From assembly GCF_016863195.1 (NCBI RefSeq), contig NZ_BOOK01000039.1, forward strand, positions 1 through 64,000: DNA of 64,000 nt, read 5' to 3'. The stretch's first letter is position 1. Every line of letters begins with the position of its first letter. Under the pieces are notes generated by a model, which made no database searches, was not told the DNA's origin, and worked only from the letters and a program-made list of their open reading frames with translations. Shown in pieces: positions 48,290-56,074 of the stretch. The position numbers were made by a program, and so were the translations under genes. Source of the stretch: Paraplanobispora takensis. GTDB lineage: Bacteria > Actinomycetota > Actinomycetes > Streptosporangiales > Streptosporangiaceae.

Positions 48290-48742
48290 CTAGCCGCCCA
48301 GCGACGTGCAGGGACGGCCGCGCAGCGCCTTGACGTAGTCGTCGGGGGCTCCGGCGTGCTCCGCGGCGTCGGCCAGGATGCCGAGGTAGCGCGCCGAGGG
48401 CAGGCCGCCCTCGTAGCCGTCGAGCACGTAGAACCAGGCCACGACCTCGCCGTCCAGGGTCTGCACCCGCAGCCGCACCTTGTGGTAGAGGCCGCGGATG
48501 GCGCCCTCCCACTGGTCGAGGGAGGTCTCGTCCCACTCGGGGACGTCGTAGAGGACGACGAAGACCTCTTCGGCGGGATCCTCGACGATGGTGGCGAGCG
48601 CGCCCTCCCAGCCGAGGTCGTCCCCTCCGAAGGTCAGACGCCAGCCCTGCAGCCAGCCCGACCCCCGCATGGGGGAGTGCGGGGCCCGCTGGGCCATCTG
48701 CTTGGGGTCCATGTTGCTGCCATAGGCGGCGTAGACAGGCAC
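48290..48742 (-). CDS. Gamma-glutamylcyclotransferase-like protein
   Basis: 150 residues from a GTG at 48742 (VPVYAAYGSNMDP); a TTG at 48751 is possible. The YGSN motif that binds the gamma-glutamyl substrate is at residues 7-10, the GGCT fold follows (GWRLTFGGDDLGWEGALATIV in two pieces: GWRLTFGG and EGALATIV), and the conserved catalytic Glu is in LDQWEGA. The protein may release 5-oxoproline from gamma-glutamyl amines or act as a small regulator; substrates of bacterial members are poorly known. A similar gene lies between lpdA and the phosphorylase in mycobacteria. It is divergent from the flavoprotein at 48887 with 144 bases between starts. Confidence 0.88.
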   Translation of the reverse strand: MPVYAAYGSNMDPKQMAQRAPHSPMRGSGWLQGWRLTFGGDDLGWEGALATIVEDPAEEVFVVLYDVPEWDETSLDQWEGAIRGLYHKVRLRVQTLDGEVVAWFYVLDGYEGGLPSARYLGILADAAEHAGAPDDYVKALRGRPCTSLGG

Positions 48743-48886
48743 GGCATCCAAGAGTAATCCACGATCGCGGAGATGCTCACTCTCCGGCGGCGCGCCGCTA
48801 ATTTTCTCCGAATATGGGTGGTTTCCCTGATTCCGGGCCGTCACCGAGGGGGACCGGGCGGTGATGCGGTCCGGCGATGCGGGACA

Positions 48887-50290
48887 ATGGGGGACGTGAC
48901 AAGGATCGTGATCATCGGTGGCGGGCCCGGCGGATACGAGGCGGCCCTGGTGGCGGCGCAACTCGGGGCACAGGTCACCGTGGTCGAGCAGGACGGTCCC
49001 GGCGGGGCCTGCGTGCTCACCGACTGCGTGCCGTCCAAGACCCTGATCGCGACCTCCGTCCGGAAGCAGGCGCTGCTCGACGCCGCCGCCCTCGGCGTGC
49101 ACTACAGCGGCGGCCCCGACGGCGACGTGGGCAGCCCGGTGGCGGACATGCCGCTGGTCAACACGCGTGTGAAGGAGCTGGCCCAGGCGCAGTCCGCCGA
49201 CATCGCCGCGCGGCTGGCCGCCGAGGGCGTCGAGGTGGTCAGGGCTCCGGGGCGGCTGGTGGACCCGCAGGTGGTCCGGGCCGGCGACCGGACGATCCGG
49301 GCCGACGTCGTGATCGTGGCGACCGGCGCCACCCCGCGCATCCTGCCCACCGCCGAGCCCGACGGCGAGCGCATCCTCACCTGGCGGCAGATGTACGACC
49401 TGGAGGAGCTGCCCGAGCACCTCATCGTGGTCGGCTCCGGCGTCACCGGCGCGGAGTTCGCCGGCGCCTACCGCTCGCTCGGTTCCGAGGTGACGCTCGT
49501 GTCCTCGCGCGACCGGATGATGCCGAACGAGGACGCCGACGCCGCCGAGGTCCTGGAGGAGGTCTACCGGCGCCGCGGGATGAACGTCATGGGCCGCTCC
49601 CGCGCCGAGTCGGTCAAGCGCACCGCCGACGGAGTGGTGGTCACGCTGGAGGACGGCAGGACCGCCGAGGGCAGCCACTGCCTGATGACCGTCGGCATGG
49701 TCCCCAACACCGCGGGGATCGGCCTGCAGGAGGCCGGGGTCACCCTCGACCGGGGCGGGTTCATCCAGGTGGACAAGGTCTCCCGCACCTCCGCGCCGGG
49801 CGTCTACGCGGCCGGCGACTGCACCGGCGTGCTGATGCTCGCCTCGGTCGCCGCCATGCAGGGCCGCATCGCCGTCTGGCACGCCCTCGGCGAGGCCGTC
49901 CAGCCGTTGCGCCTGGCCACCGTGGCCTCCAACATCTTCACCGACCCCGAGATCGCCGCGGTGGGCGTCGCCCAGAAGGCGATCGAGGCCGGCGAGATCG
50001 ACGCCAACGTGGTCAAGCTCCCGCTGGCCACCAACGCCCGGGCCAAGATGCAGGGCTTCCACGACGGCTTCGTGAAGCTGTTCTGCCGCCCGCACACCGG
50101 CATCATCCTGGGCGGCGTCGTGGTCGCCCCGCGCGCCTCCGAGCTGATCCTGGCGGTCTCGGTGGCCGTGCAGCAGCGCCTCACCGTGGACCAGGTCGCC
50201 CACACCTTCGCGGTCTACCCGTCGCTGTCGGGCTCCATCACCGAGGCCGCGCGCCGCCTGATGCAGCCGATGACCCCCACCGGCATCTGA
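48887..50290 (+). CDS. lpdA: LpdA-type NAD(P)H-quinone/flavoprotein disulfide reductase
   Basis: 467 residues from an ATG at 48887; the GTG at 48896 (VTRIVIIGGGPGG) is a strong alternative that fits the mycobacterial LpdA start. FAD site GGGPGGYEAAL at the N-terminus, second dinucleotide site VVGSGVTGAEFAGAY, and the C-terminal FAD contact GVYAAGDCTG are present. The redox pair C42 and C47 in GGACVLTDCVPSK is intact (CxxxxC). The C-terminal His-Glu pair needed by dihydrolipoamide dehydrogenase is missing: the place reads AVYPSLSGSITEA. The enzyme is therefore not a lipoamide dehydrogenase; mycobacterial LpdA reduces quinones with NAD(P)H. The link to nucleoside salvage genes is conserved but unexplained. 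Confidence 0.9.
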   Translation: MGDVTRIVIIGGGPGGYEAALVAAQLGAQVTVVEQDGPGGACVLTDCVPSKTLIATSVRKQALLDAAALGVHYSGGPDGDVGSPVADMPLVNTRVKELAQAQSADIAARLAAEGVEVVRAPGRLVDPQVVRAGDRTIRADVVIVATGATPRILPTAEPDGERILTWRQMYDLEELPEHLIVVGSGVTGAEFAGAYRSLGSEVTLVSSRDRMMPNEDADAAEVLEEVYRRRGMNVMGRSRAESVKRTADGVVVTLEDGRTAEGSHCLMTVGMVPNTAGIGLQEAGVTLDRGGFIQVDKVSRTSAPGVYAAGDCTGVLMLASVAAMQGRIAVWHALGEAVQPLRLATVASNIFTDPEIAAVGVAQKAIEAGEIDANVVKLPLATNARAKMQGFHDGFVKLFCRPHTGIILGGVVVAPRASELILAVSVAVQQRLTVDQVAHTFAVYPSLSGSITEAARRLMQPMTPTGI

Positions 50291-50315
50291 CGACGGCGCT
50301 CACGCGGTCCGGCGC

Positions 50316-52052
50316 TCACCGGCCGTCCGCACCCCTCGCGCCCACCCGGTCCGGCCCGCCGGCCGGGTGCGGGACGGCGATGACGTCCCGCGGCGGCAGG
50401 GCGGCCTGCTCGACGCGGTTGCGGCCCCGCTCCTTGGCGGCGTAGAGGGCCCCGTCGGCGGCGTCGAGCAGCCCGTCGACGCTCCGGAAGCCGGGGAAGG
50501 AGGCGAGGCCGATGCTGACGGTGACCGGCAGCCGGTGCTCGCCGGCCCGGGTCCGGGACCGCGCCACCAGCTCACGGATCTCCTCCAGGCGGGCGCGGGC
50601 CACCTCGCCGCTCGCGCCGGGCAGGACGATCACGAACTCCTCCCCGCCCAGGCGGGCCACGATGTCGTCGTGCCGGACGCCGGAGGCCAGCAGCCGGGCG
50701 ACGCCGATCAGGACGGCGTCGCCGGCGGCGTGGCCGTAGGTGTCGTTGACCCGCTTGAAGTGGTCGACGTCGACGACGGCCAGGGTCAGCGGGGTCCCGC
50801 CGGCGGCGGCCTCGGCCAGCTGCCCCGGCAGGGTGTCCATCAGGTGACGGCGGTTGTACAGGCCGGTCAGCGGGTCCCGGACGACCTGCTCGCGCAGCAG
50901 CGCGTTGGCCTCCTCGACCTCGCGGCGCAGCCGGTTGGCCTCGGTCACGTCCCTGGCGGCCAGGGCCCAGCCGATGGCGTTGCCCCTGCGGTCGTGCAGC
51001 GGGCTGATCCGCAGGTGCAGGTCGACCCCGCTGCCCGCCACGTCGGTGAGGGCCTGGTCGGTCTCGGTCTCCTCCCGCAGATGCAGGTCCGCGCCGAAGA
51101 TCTCGCGGGCCGGCGATCCGGTGAGGGACGCGTCGGGCGGTACGGGCGATCCGGTGGAGAGTGCCGCGGGCGGTACCGGCGGCTCGGCGGAGGGTACGGC
51201 GGGCGGATCGGACGACCCGGCGGAGGGCGGGGCGGACCCGCGCGCCGCGGCCGGGCGGATCCGTTCCGCCAGCCGGCGGGCGGCGGGGTTGTGGTCCAGG
51301 ATCCGGCCGCACCGGTCGGTCACGATGACCGCGTCGGAGAGCGTGTCGAACACCTGCTGGCGTCCCACGGGGATCTGCTCCGGCAGGGTCGGATGCGCCA
51401 CCATCCGGTAGGCGATGATCACCGTGATGGCGAACCCGACGGAGGTCATGTCCGAGTAACGGCCCTCCAGCGGCAGGCCGACCAGGTTGATCAGCATCGG
51501 CGGCAGCGCGGTGCAGAGAGTCCAGTTGTAGATCCAGCGCTGCTCGCGCGGGACCCGGCGGCGGGCGCGGGCCACCCGGAACAGGGCCACCAGCACCAGG
51601 ACGTAGCCGTAGACGACGTGCGGCCAGTAGAGCGGCCCGATCTGGAGGATGAACTCCCCCTGCCACGCCGCCCTGGTGACTCCCGGGATGAGCAGCCGGT
51701 GCCACGGGTTCGTCGCGATCAGGGCGATCAGGATCGCCGGCTCGATCAGGAGCGGCGTCACCGTACGCCACGAGACCCGCCAGGCGCGGTCCGCCACCGT
51801 CGCCGCCAGGCAGAAGAACCCGGCGGTGACGACGGACTCCGCGGGGAACAGGATGCTGCCCCACAGCAGCGCCTCACCGGGGTCGACGACCAGGAAGGCG
51901 ATCACGTCGGAGACCGCCCACAGGGCGACGCCGGTGGAGAAGACCGACAACACCCCGAACAGCGGCGCCCGGCGCCACCGGGTCCAGCCGATGGCGGCCA
52001 CGCCGGCGGCCACCACGGCCGCCAGTGTGAACATCGCGATCAGTACCGGCAC
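50316..52052 (-). CDS. Membrane diguanylate cyclase with 7TM and PAS domains
   Basis: 578 residues from a GTG at 52052, eight bases after GGGGG. The N-terminus is a 7-helix membrane module of the HisK_7TM type (residues about 5-225). A PAS domain follows (QQVFDTLSDAVIVTDRCGRI, in two parts QVFDTLSDAV and IVTDRCGRI), interrupted by a Pro/Ser/Ala-rich insert of about 55 residues, then resumes with LHLRISPLHDRRGN. The GGDEF domain (about 405-560) starts DPLTGLYNRRHL and has the active-site GGEEF. An inhibitory I-site RHDD lies five residues before it, so product feedback is likely. It should make cyclic di-GMP from GTP. There is no EAL domain. Confidence 0.92.
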   Translation of the reverse strand: MPVLIAMFTLAAVVAAGVAAIGWTRWRRAPLFGVLSVFSTGVALWAVSDVIAFLVVDPGEALLWGSILFPAESVVTAGFFCLAATVADRAWRVSWRTVTPLLIEPAILIALIATNPWHRLLIPGVTRAAWQGEFILQIGPLYWPHVVYGYVLVLVALFRVARARRRVPREQRWIYNWTLCTALPPMLINLVGLPLEGRYSDMTSVGFAITVIIAYRMVAHPTLPEQIPVGRQQVFDTLSDAVIVTDRCGRILDHNPAARRLAERIRPAAARGSAPPSAGSSDPPAVPSAEPPVPPAALSTGSPVPPDASLTGSPAREIFGADLHLREETETDQALTDVAGSGVDLHLRISPLHDRRGNAIGWALAARDVTEANRLRREVEEANALLREQVVRDPLTGLYNRRHLMDTLPGQLAEAAAGGTPLTLAVVDVDHFKRVNDTYGHAAGDAVLIGVARLLASGVRHDDIVARLGGEEFVIVLPGASGEVARARLEEIRELVARSRTRAGEHRLPVTVSIGLASFPGFRSVDGLLDAADGALYAAKERGRNRVEQAALPPRDVIAVPHPAGGPDRVGARGADGR

Positions 52053-52134
52053 GGTGTCATCCCCCTCTTCGACGCGCTCGCGGCACACTTCGTCGATGTC
52101 CCATCGGCAGCGCGCCGGAGGAGTTGAGCCGGTC

Positions 52135-53742
52135 CTAGCCGCGCAGGGGGATCGAGACGTACGACGGGTTGCCGGCGGGGGAGGAGAAGGTGAGCCCGGC
52201 GCCCGGCGGGTTGTGCTCGATGTAGAGCGGATCGGCGGTGTCGACGACGAGGGCGAGCCGGTGACCGGCCGGGACGTCGTAGGCCGTGGAGAACAGCTCC
52301 AGATCGAGGCCGGAGGCACGGCCGGGTGTCCGGCCGTGGAAGGTGAACGGCGCGTGCGTGATCAGCCTGCCCCCGCCGCCCGGGCCCACGTCGTAGAGGT
52401 GGGCGATGACGGTGCCGCTCTCCCGGGTGGCGGTCATCGTGGTGTGCAGCTTCACCGTGCCGCGCACGCGCAGGCCGTCCGCGTGGCGCGGAGACTGCCA
52501 GACGGCGGCCCGTGAGCGCGGCAGCAGGGGGACCGTCACCTCCGGCGGGGCCTTGGCGAACTGGTCGAGGATGCCGGACAGGAACACCGTGCCGCCGTTC
52601 GCGCCCGAGTCGGCGTCCGCCGCTATCCGCCGGGTGCCGGTGAGCGGGACCCTCCGGGTGGCCGAGGTCAGGGCCCGCCAGGTGGGATAGCCCTCGTAGC
52701 CGCCGCCGGTGCGAGGCAGGACCCGGACGGGGTCCTCCCGGTCGATGCCGTTGTCCGCGCCCTTGAGGTGGTGGTCGAACCAGCGCCGGCAGTTCCTCCA
52801 CACGTCGTTCGGCAGCCCCAGCAGGCCGGTCGCCTCGGGGGTGGCGTGGTCGCCCGGCCGCAGCTCCAGGCGCTTGGGGCCGGTGAGCCTCTCGTAGAAG
52901 CGCGCGTACTGGTTCGGCGGGAACAGCGACTCGCCCCAGGCGTTGCCCAGCATGATCGCGGGACCGTTGGCGTTGATCCTGGACAGGTGGGTGGCGGGGG
53001 AGCGCACCCGGGCCCACGCGATCATCTCGGCCTCCCGGTTCAGCTCCGAACGGAAGAAGCCCCGCATGTGCCGCTGCAGCTCCGCGCTGGGACGCCCGGT
53101 GACGAAGCCGGAGCCGACCAGGATCGCCGACGCCTGGGAGTGCTGGGTGCGGCCGCTGTAGATGGAGGCCACGAGGTCGGCCCAGCCGCTCATCGCGACG
53201 ACGGCCCTGACCCGGCGGTCGAAGGCCGAGGCCAGCAGGCTGATGCCCGCGCCGTAGGAGACGCCGGCCATGCCGACCCTGCGCGGGTCGGCGGGGGTGT
53301 TCCGCAGCGCCCAGTCGACGACCTTCGAGGCGTCGGCGACGTCCCGGGGACCGGCGACGTCGATCTTCCCGCCGGACTGCCAGAAACCGCGGGTGTTGTA
53401 GCTGACCACCACGTAGCCGGCGCGGGCCATCTTCTCCGCCTGGACGAGATACTCCACCTGCGGCACGGACCAGCTGGTGGGCAGCACGATGACCGGATGG
53501 CGGCGCCCGCCGTCCCGGCCGCCGGGCGTGACGACGTTGGCCGCGAGCTTCGTGCCTCCGGCGCCGGGGATGGTGACGAACCGGATGGACGGTGCCGCCG
53601 CGTCCCCGGCGGTCCGGACGGAGACCGTGTCCCGGGCCGGCCGGAGGGAGGCCGCCGTGGCGGAGGCCGGGCTCCAGACGGAGCACAGGAGCGCCGCGGC
53701 CACGACGGCGGCGGTGGCGGGTCGGGGGTGCGGACGTCTCAT
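52135..53742 (-). CDS. Secreted CocE/NonD-family hydrolase
   Basis: 535 residues from an ATG at 53742 (MRRPHPRPATAAVV), preceded by AGGAG. The signal peptide ends near ASATAA at about residue 33. The alpha/beta-hydrolase domain has the nucleophile elbow GVSYGAG and the His in PGDHAT. The Asp expected between them is not obvious: the loop reads LGNAWGESLFPP, where Glu or Ser stands at the usual Asp place. The C-terminal domain (about 360-535) is the beta-rich X-Pro dipeptidyl-peptidase type domain (RVRGTVKLHTTM, GHRLALVVDT). The family includes cocaine esterase and X-Pro peptidases. The protein is secreted, and the substrate is unknown. The region upstream has a striking set of GTTAC half-sites. 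Confidence 0.9.
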   Translation of the reverse strand: MRRPHPRPATAAVVAAALLCSVWSPASATAASLRPARDTVSVRTAGDAAAPSIRFVTIPGAGGTKLAANVVTPGGRDGGRRHPVIVLPTSWSVPQVEYLVQAEKMARAGYVVVSYNTRGFWQSGGKIDVAGPRDVADASKVVDWALRNTPADPRRVGMAGVSYGAGISLLASAFDRRVRAVVAMSGWADLVASIYSGRTQHSQASAILVGSGFVTGRPSAELQRHMRGFFRSELNREAEMIAWARVRSPATHLSRINANGPAIMLGNAWGESLFPPNQYARFYERLTGPKRLELRPGDHATPEATGLLGLPNDVWRNCRRWFDHHLKGADNGIDREDPVRVLPRTGGGYEGYPTWRALTSATRRVPLTGTRRIAADADSGANGGTVFLSGILDQFAKAPPEVTVPLLPRSRAAVWQSPRHADGLRVRGTVKLHTTMTATRESGTVIAHLYDVGPGGGGRLITHAPFTFHGRTPGRASGLDLELFSTAYDVPAGHRLALVVDTADPLYIEHNPPGAGLTFSSPAGNPSYVSIPLRG

Positions 53743-53815
53743 GGGCCGTCTCCTGCCGTCGTCGCCGACCGGTCCCACCCGGTGGTCGGTACGCCTGAGG
53801 GGAAAGTGACCCGAC

Positions 53816-53870
53816 GGTAACCCGTGGTGTTACCGTTGGTAACCAGGGGGCGTGTTACGCGTCGGTAACA
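53816..53870. promoter_or_regulatory. Cluster of five GTTAC/GTAAC half-sites
   Basis: Half-sites in alternating orientation: GGTAAC 53816-53821, GTTACC 53829-53834, GGTAAC 53838-53843, TGTTAC 53853-53858, GTAACA 53865-53870. Adjacent sites form inverted repeats with spacers of 7, 3 and 6 bases. They lie 74-128 bases upstream of the hydrolase start and about 170-225 bases before the divergent secreted-protein gene. This is very likely a multi-site operator, regulator unknown. Confidence 0.65.
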
Positions 53871-54041
53871 ATCGTCGTACCGAGGCTGCGCGGGGGACGG
53901 CGAGGTGTGGCGGCGGGGATGTGAAGGCGGAAGGACGCGCCCCGTCACGGTAAAAGCACCTTCTGCCGAGTACGGCCCGCACCGAGCATCGCTGCAGGAG
54001 CGGTGAGCGTCCGGCCGCCGCGGTGATCGTCAGGAGTCCCC

Positions 54042-54644
54042 ATGCGGCAGCGCGAACCCGGCGTCCCCGGGCGGCGATGTGATCCCCGTGTCCTCGTACG
54101 GCGGGGCAGTCTCGTACGGCGCGGCGTCCTCGTGCGGCGGGGATGGCGGGCAAGGGCGGTCACGGCGTTCCTGATCGCCGTGGCCCTGGCGGCCTCGCCG
54201 GCGGCGACCGGATCCGCCTCGGCCGCCCGGGCTCCGGCCGTGACGGACTCCGCCTCGCTCGCCGTGTGCGACTTCACGATCGAGAACACCGACGACGTCT
54301 TCGGCGACGAGGTCAGGGCGGTCGACCTTCAGGAGGGCGGGAACGGTGACGAGATCTTCCTGCGGATCGGCGGGAACCTCTTCCCGCTGTCCGGGGGGAC
54401 CGTACAGTTCCCGACCGCGGGGACGGGCAGGCCGGCCGGCGCGTTCGGGTTCGTCCCGCCGGTGCGCGTGCAGTTCACCGACGGCATCCTGGCCTTCCAG
54501 CTGATCGAGGACGATCTCACGATCAACGACAGGATCGCCGACGCGGAACTGCCGTGCGGGAACGTGCGCACGCAGCTCACCTTCGTCAACCGGCGTGGGA
54601 ACGCGGCGTACGAGGTGGAGTTCGCGATCCGCGTCGTCGGGTGA
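54042..54644 (+). CDS. Small secreted protein of unknown function
   Basis: 200 residues; the ATG has AGGAG six bases upstream. It has an unusually long basic n-region of about 38 residues, containing three LVRRG units, before the hydrophobic signal core AVTAFLIAVALAASPAATGSASA (quoted by its ends AVTAFLIAVALAA and GSASA). The mature domain of about 140 residues has two Cys (AVCDF and ELPCG) that could form a disulfide and beta-strand patterns such as EIFLRIGGNLFPL. No known family is recognised. It is oriented away from the CocE-type gene and towards the pentapeptide gene. Confidence 0.72.
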   Translation: MRQREPGVPGRRCDPRVLVRRGSLVRRGVLVRRGWRARAVTAFLIAVALAASPAATGSASAARAPAVTDSASLAVCDFTIENTDDVFGDEVRAVDLQEGGNGDEIFLRIGGNLFPLSGGTVQFPTAGTGRPAGAFGFVPPVRVQFTDGILAFQLIEDDLTINDRIADAELPCGNVRTQLTFVNRRGNAAYEVEFAIRVVG

Positions 54645-54749
54645 GGAGACGGGTGAGGAGACGGGGGAGGAATCGGGCGGGGACGACACCGGGCGGGCGC
54701 CGTACCGGGCGGGCGGGATACCGGCGGGCGCCGTACCGGATGAACGGGA

Positions 54750-54771
54750 GGCCCCGGCGGGCGCCGGGGCC
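54750..54771. terminator. Bidirectional terminator between convergent genes
   Basis: 10-bp arms GGCCCCGGCG / CGCCGGGGCC around GG, ending six bases before the stop of the pentapeptide-repeat gene and about 105 bases after the opposing gene. Confidence 0.65.
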
Positions 54772-54776
54772 CGCCG

Positions 54777-55994
54777 TCAGCGGACCCGGGCGCGCAGCCG
54801 TCCCAGCGCCGCCTTGCCGTCGTGCACGGCGCGGGCCACGAAGTGCAGATCCTGCTCCCGCCTGGCCATCCCCAGGGCGTTCTTGGCGGCCTCGTAGGCG
54901 TCGATGGCGTGCCGCCAGTCCTGGTCGGCCGTCATGCCGCCGCGCCCGCTGATCTGGAACTCGTAGTCGAGCTGGTCGATCTCCTCGCCGAGCCGGGTGA
55001 TGTCCTCCTCGGCCCCCCGGCGCATGAGGGCGAAGCGGGCGTTGCGCCTGCTGCGCCGCTGGGCGCTGACGCCCCAGGCCACCACGGTGAGCGCCAGGCC
55101 CACCGCGCTGAGCACGACCATGACGAGCCCGACGGAGATCCCCTTGTCCTCCTGCGCGGCCACGGGGTCCGGGTCACCGGCCGGCGACTCCTCGCCGGCG
55201 CTGTCGGGGGTCGGGAAGACGAAGCCGTCGACGTCCTGCGGGGTGCCCTTGGCGCCCTTGAGGTTCGCGTCGTCGGCCTGGGTGAAGGAGGCGTCCTGGA
55301 CGGTCGCCCCGGTGAAGTCGGCCCCGGCCAGCTCGGCCTGGGTGAAGTCGACCTCGGTCAGGTCGGCGTCCTTGAAGGTGGCGTTGCGCAGGTTGGCCTG
55401 GCCCAGCTTGGCCTCGCGCATCTTGGCGCGGGTGAAGTCGGCCTTGCGCGCCTTGAGCTGACCGGGGGTGCTCTCGGTGAGGTCGGCGTCGACGAGCTTG
55501 GCGCTGGTGAAGACGGCCTGGGTCAGCTCGGCCCGGGTCAGGGTGGCCCCGGTCAGGTCCGCGTACGGGAACTGGGCCTGCCCCGCCTCGGCGTCGATCA
55601 GGATCGCGCCGCGCAGGTCCGCGTAGTCGGCGTGCATCTGACCGAGGTTCGCCTCGGTGAAGTCGGCGCCGCGCATGTCGGCGTGCTTCAGCGTGGCCTG
55701 GGTGAACCGGGTCTTCTTGAGCGAGGCGTTGCGCAGGATCGCACCCGTCATGTCCTCCTGGACGAACTCGATGCCGTCCAGCTTGGCGCCGGTCAGGTCG
55801 GCGCAGCGCAGGTTGTCGGGGAGCTGGGCCCCCTTGGTGAAGTCCTTGCCGCGCAGCTTGGCGCCCTCGCCGGGGCGGCAGGGGTTGGTCTGCGCGGCGG
55901 TGAGGTGCCCGGCCGAGGCGTGGGCGGGAGCGATGACGGACCCCGACAGCGCGAATGTCGCGGCGATGAGTGTCAGGGGGATGGAACGACGCAC
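54777..55994 (-). CDS. Membrane-anchored pentapeptide-repeat protein
   Basis: 405 residues from a GTG at 55994 (VRRSIPLTLIAATF), with AAGGAGG six bases upstream; an in-frame TTG five codons earlier lacks a ribosome site. A signal peptide (to about residue 27, AHA) is followed by some 20-25 pentapeptide repeats of the A-[DNK]-[LF]-x-x type (about 45-245), such as ADLTGAKLDG, ADMRGADFTEANLG and ADLTGATLTRAEL. Those fold as a right-handed square beta-helix outside the membrane. One transmembrane helix (about 283-303) and a cytoplasmic, partly coiled-coil tail of about 100 residues follow (EEDITRLGEEIDQLDYEF). Function unknown. Repeats of this kind can mimic DNA in gyrase-protecting proteins, but an extracellular one cannot act that way. 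Confidence 0.88.
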   Translation of the reverse strand: MRRSIPLTLIAATFALSGSVIAPAHASAGHLTAAQTNPCRPGEGAKLRGKDFTKGAQLPDNLRCADLTGAKLDGIEFVQEDMTGAILRNASLKKTRFTQATLKHADMRGADFTEANLGQMHADYADLRGAILIDAEAGQAQFPYADLTGATLTRAELTQAVFTSAKLVDADLTESTPGQLKARKADFTRAKMREAKLGQANLRNATFKDADLTEVDFTQAELAGADFTGATVQDASFTQADDANLKGAKGTPQDVDGFVFPTPDSAGEESPAGDPDPVAAQEDKGISVGLVMVVLSAVGLALTVVAWGVSAQRRSRRNARFALMRRGAEEDITRLGEEIDQLDYEFQISGRGGMTADQDWRHAIDAYEAAKNALGMARREQDLHFVARAVHDGKAALGRLRARVR

Positions 55995-56074
55995 GGGTGC
56001 CTCCTTCAACAGCAGTCCCGAGCGTGCCAGGGGATCATTTCATCCCGCTAGACACTCACTTGAACCGCGCACGG

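Noticed and set aside
48290-50203. Minus-strand frame of 637 codons ending in the gamma-glutamylcyclotransferase-like protein
   Set aside because: Its first part is antisense to the LpdA-type gene; the real start is the GTG at 48742.
54777-55994. Gyrase-protecting (Qnr/MfpA-like) role for the pentapeptide-repeat protein
   Set aside because: A signal peptide and a membrane helix place the repeats outside the cell, away from gyrase.
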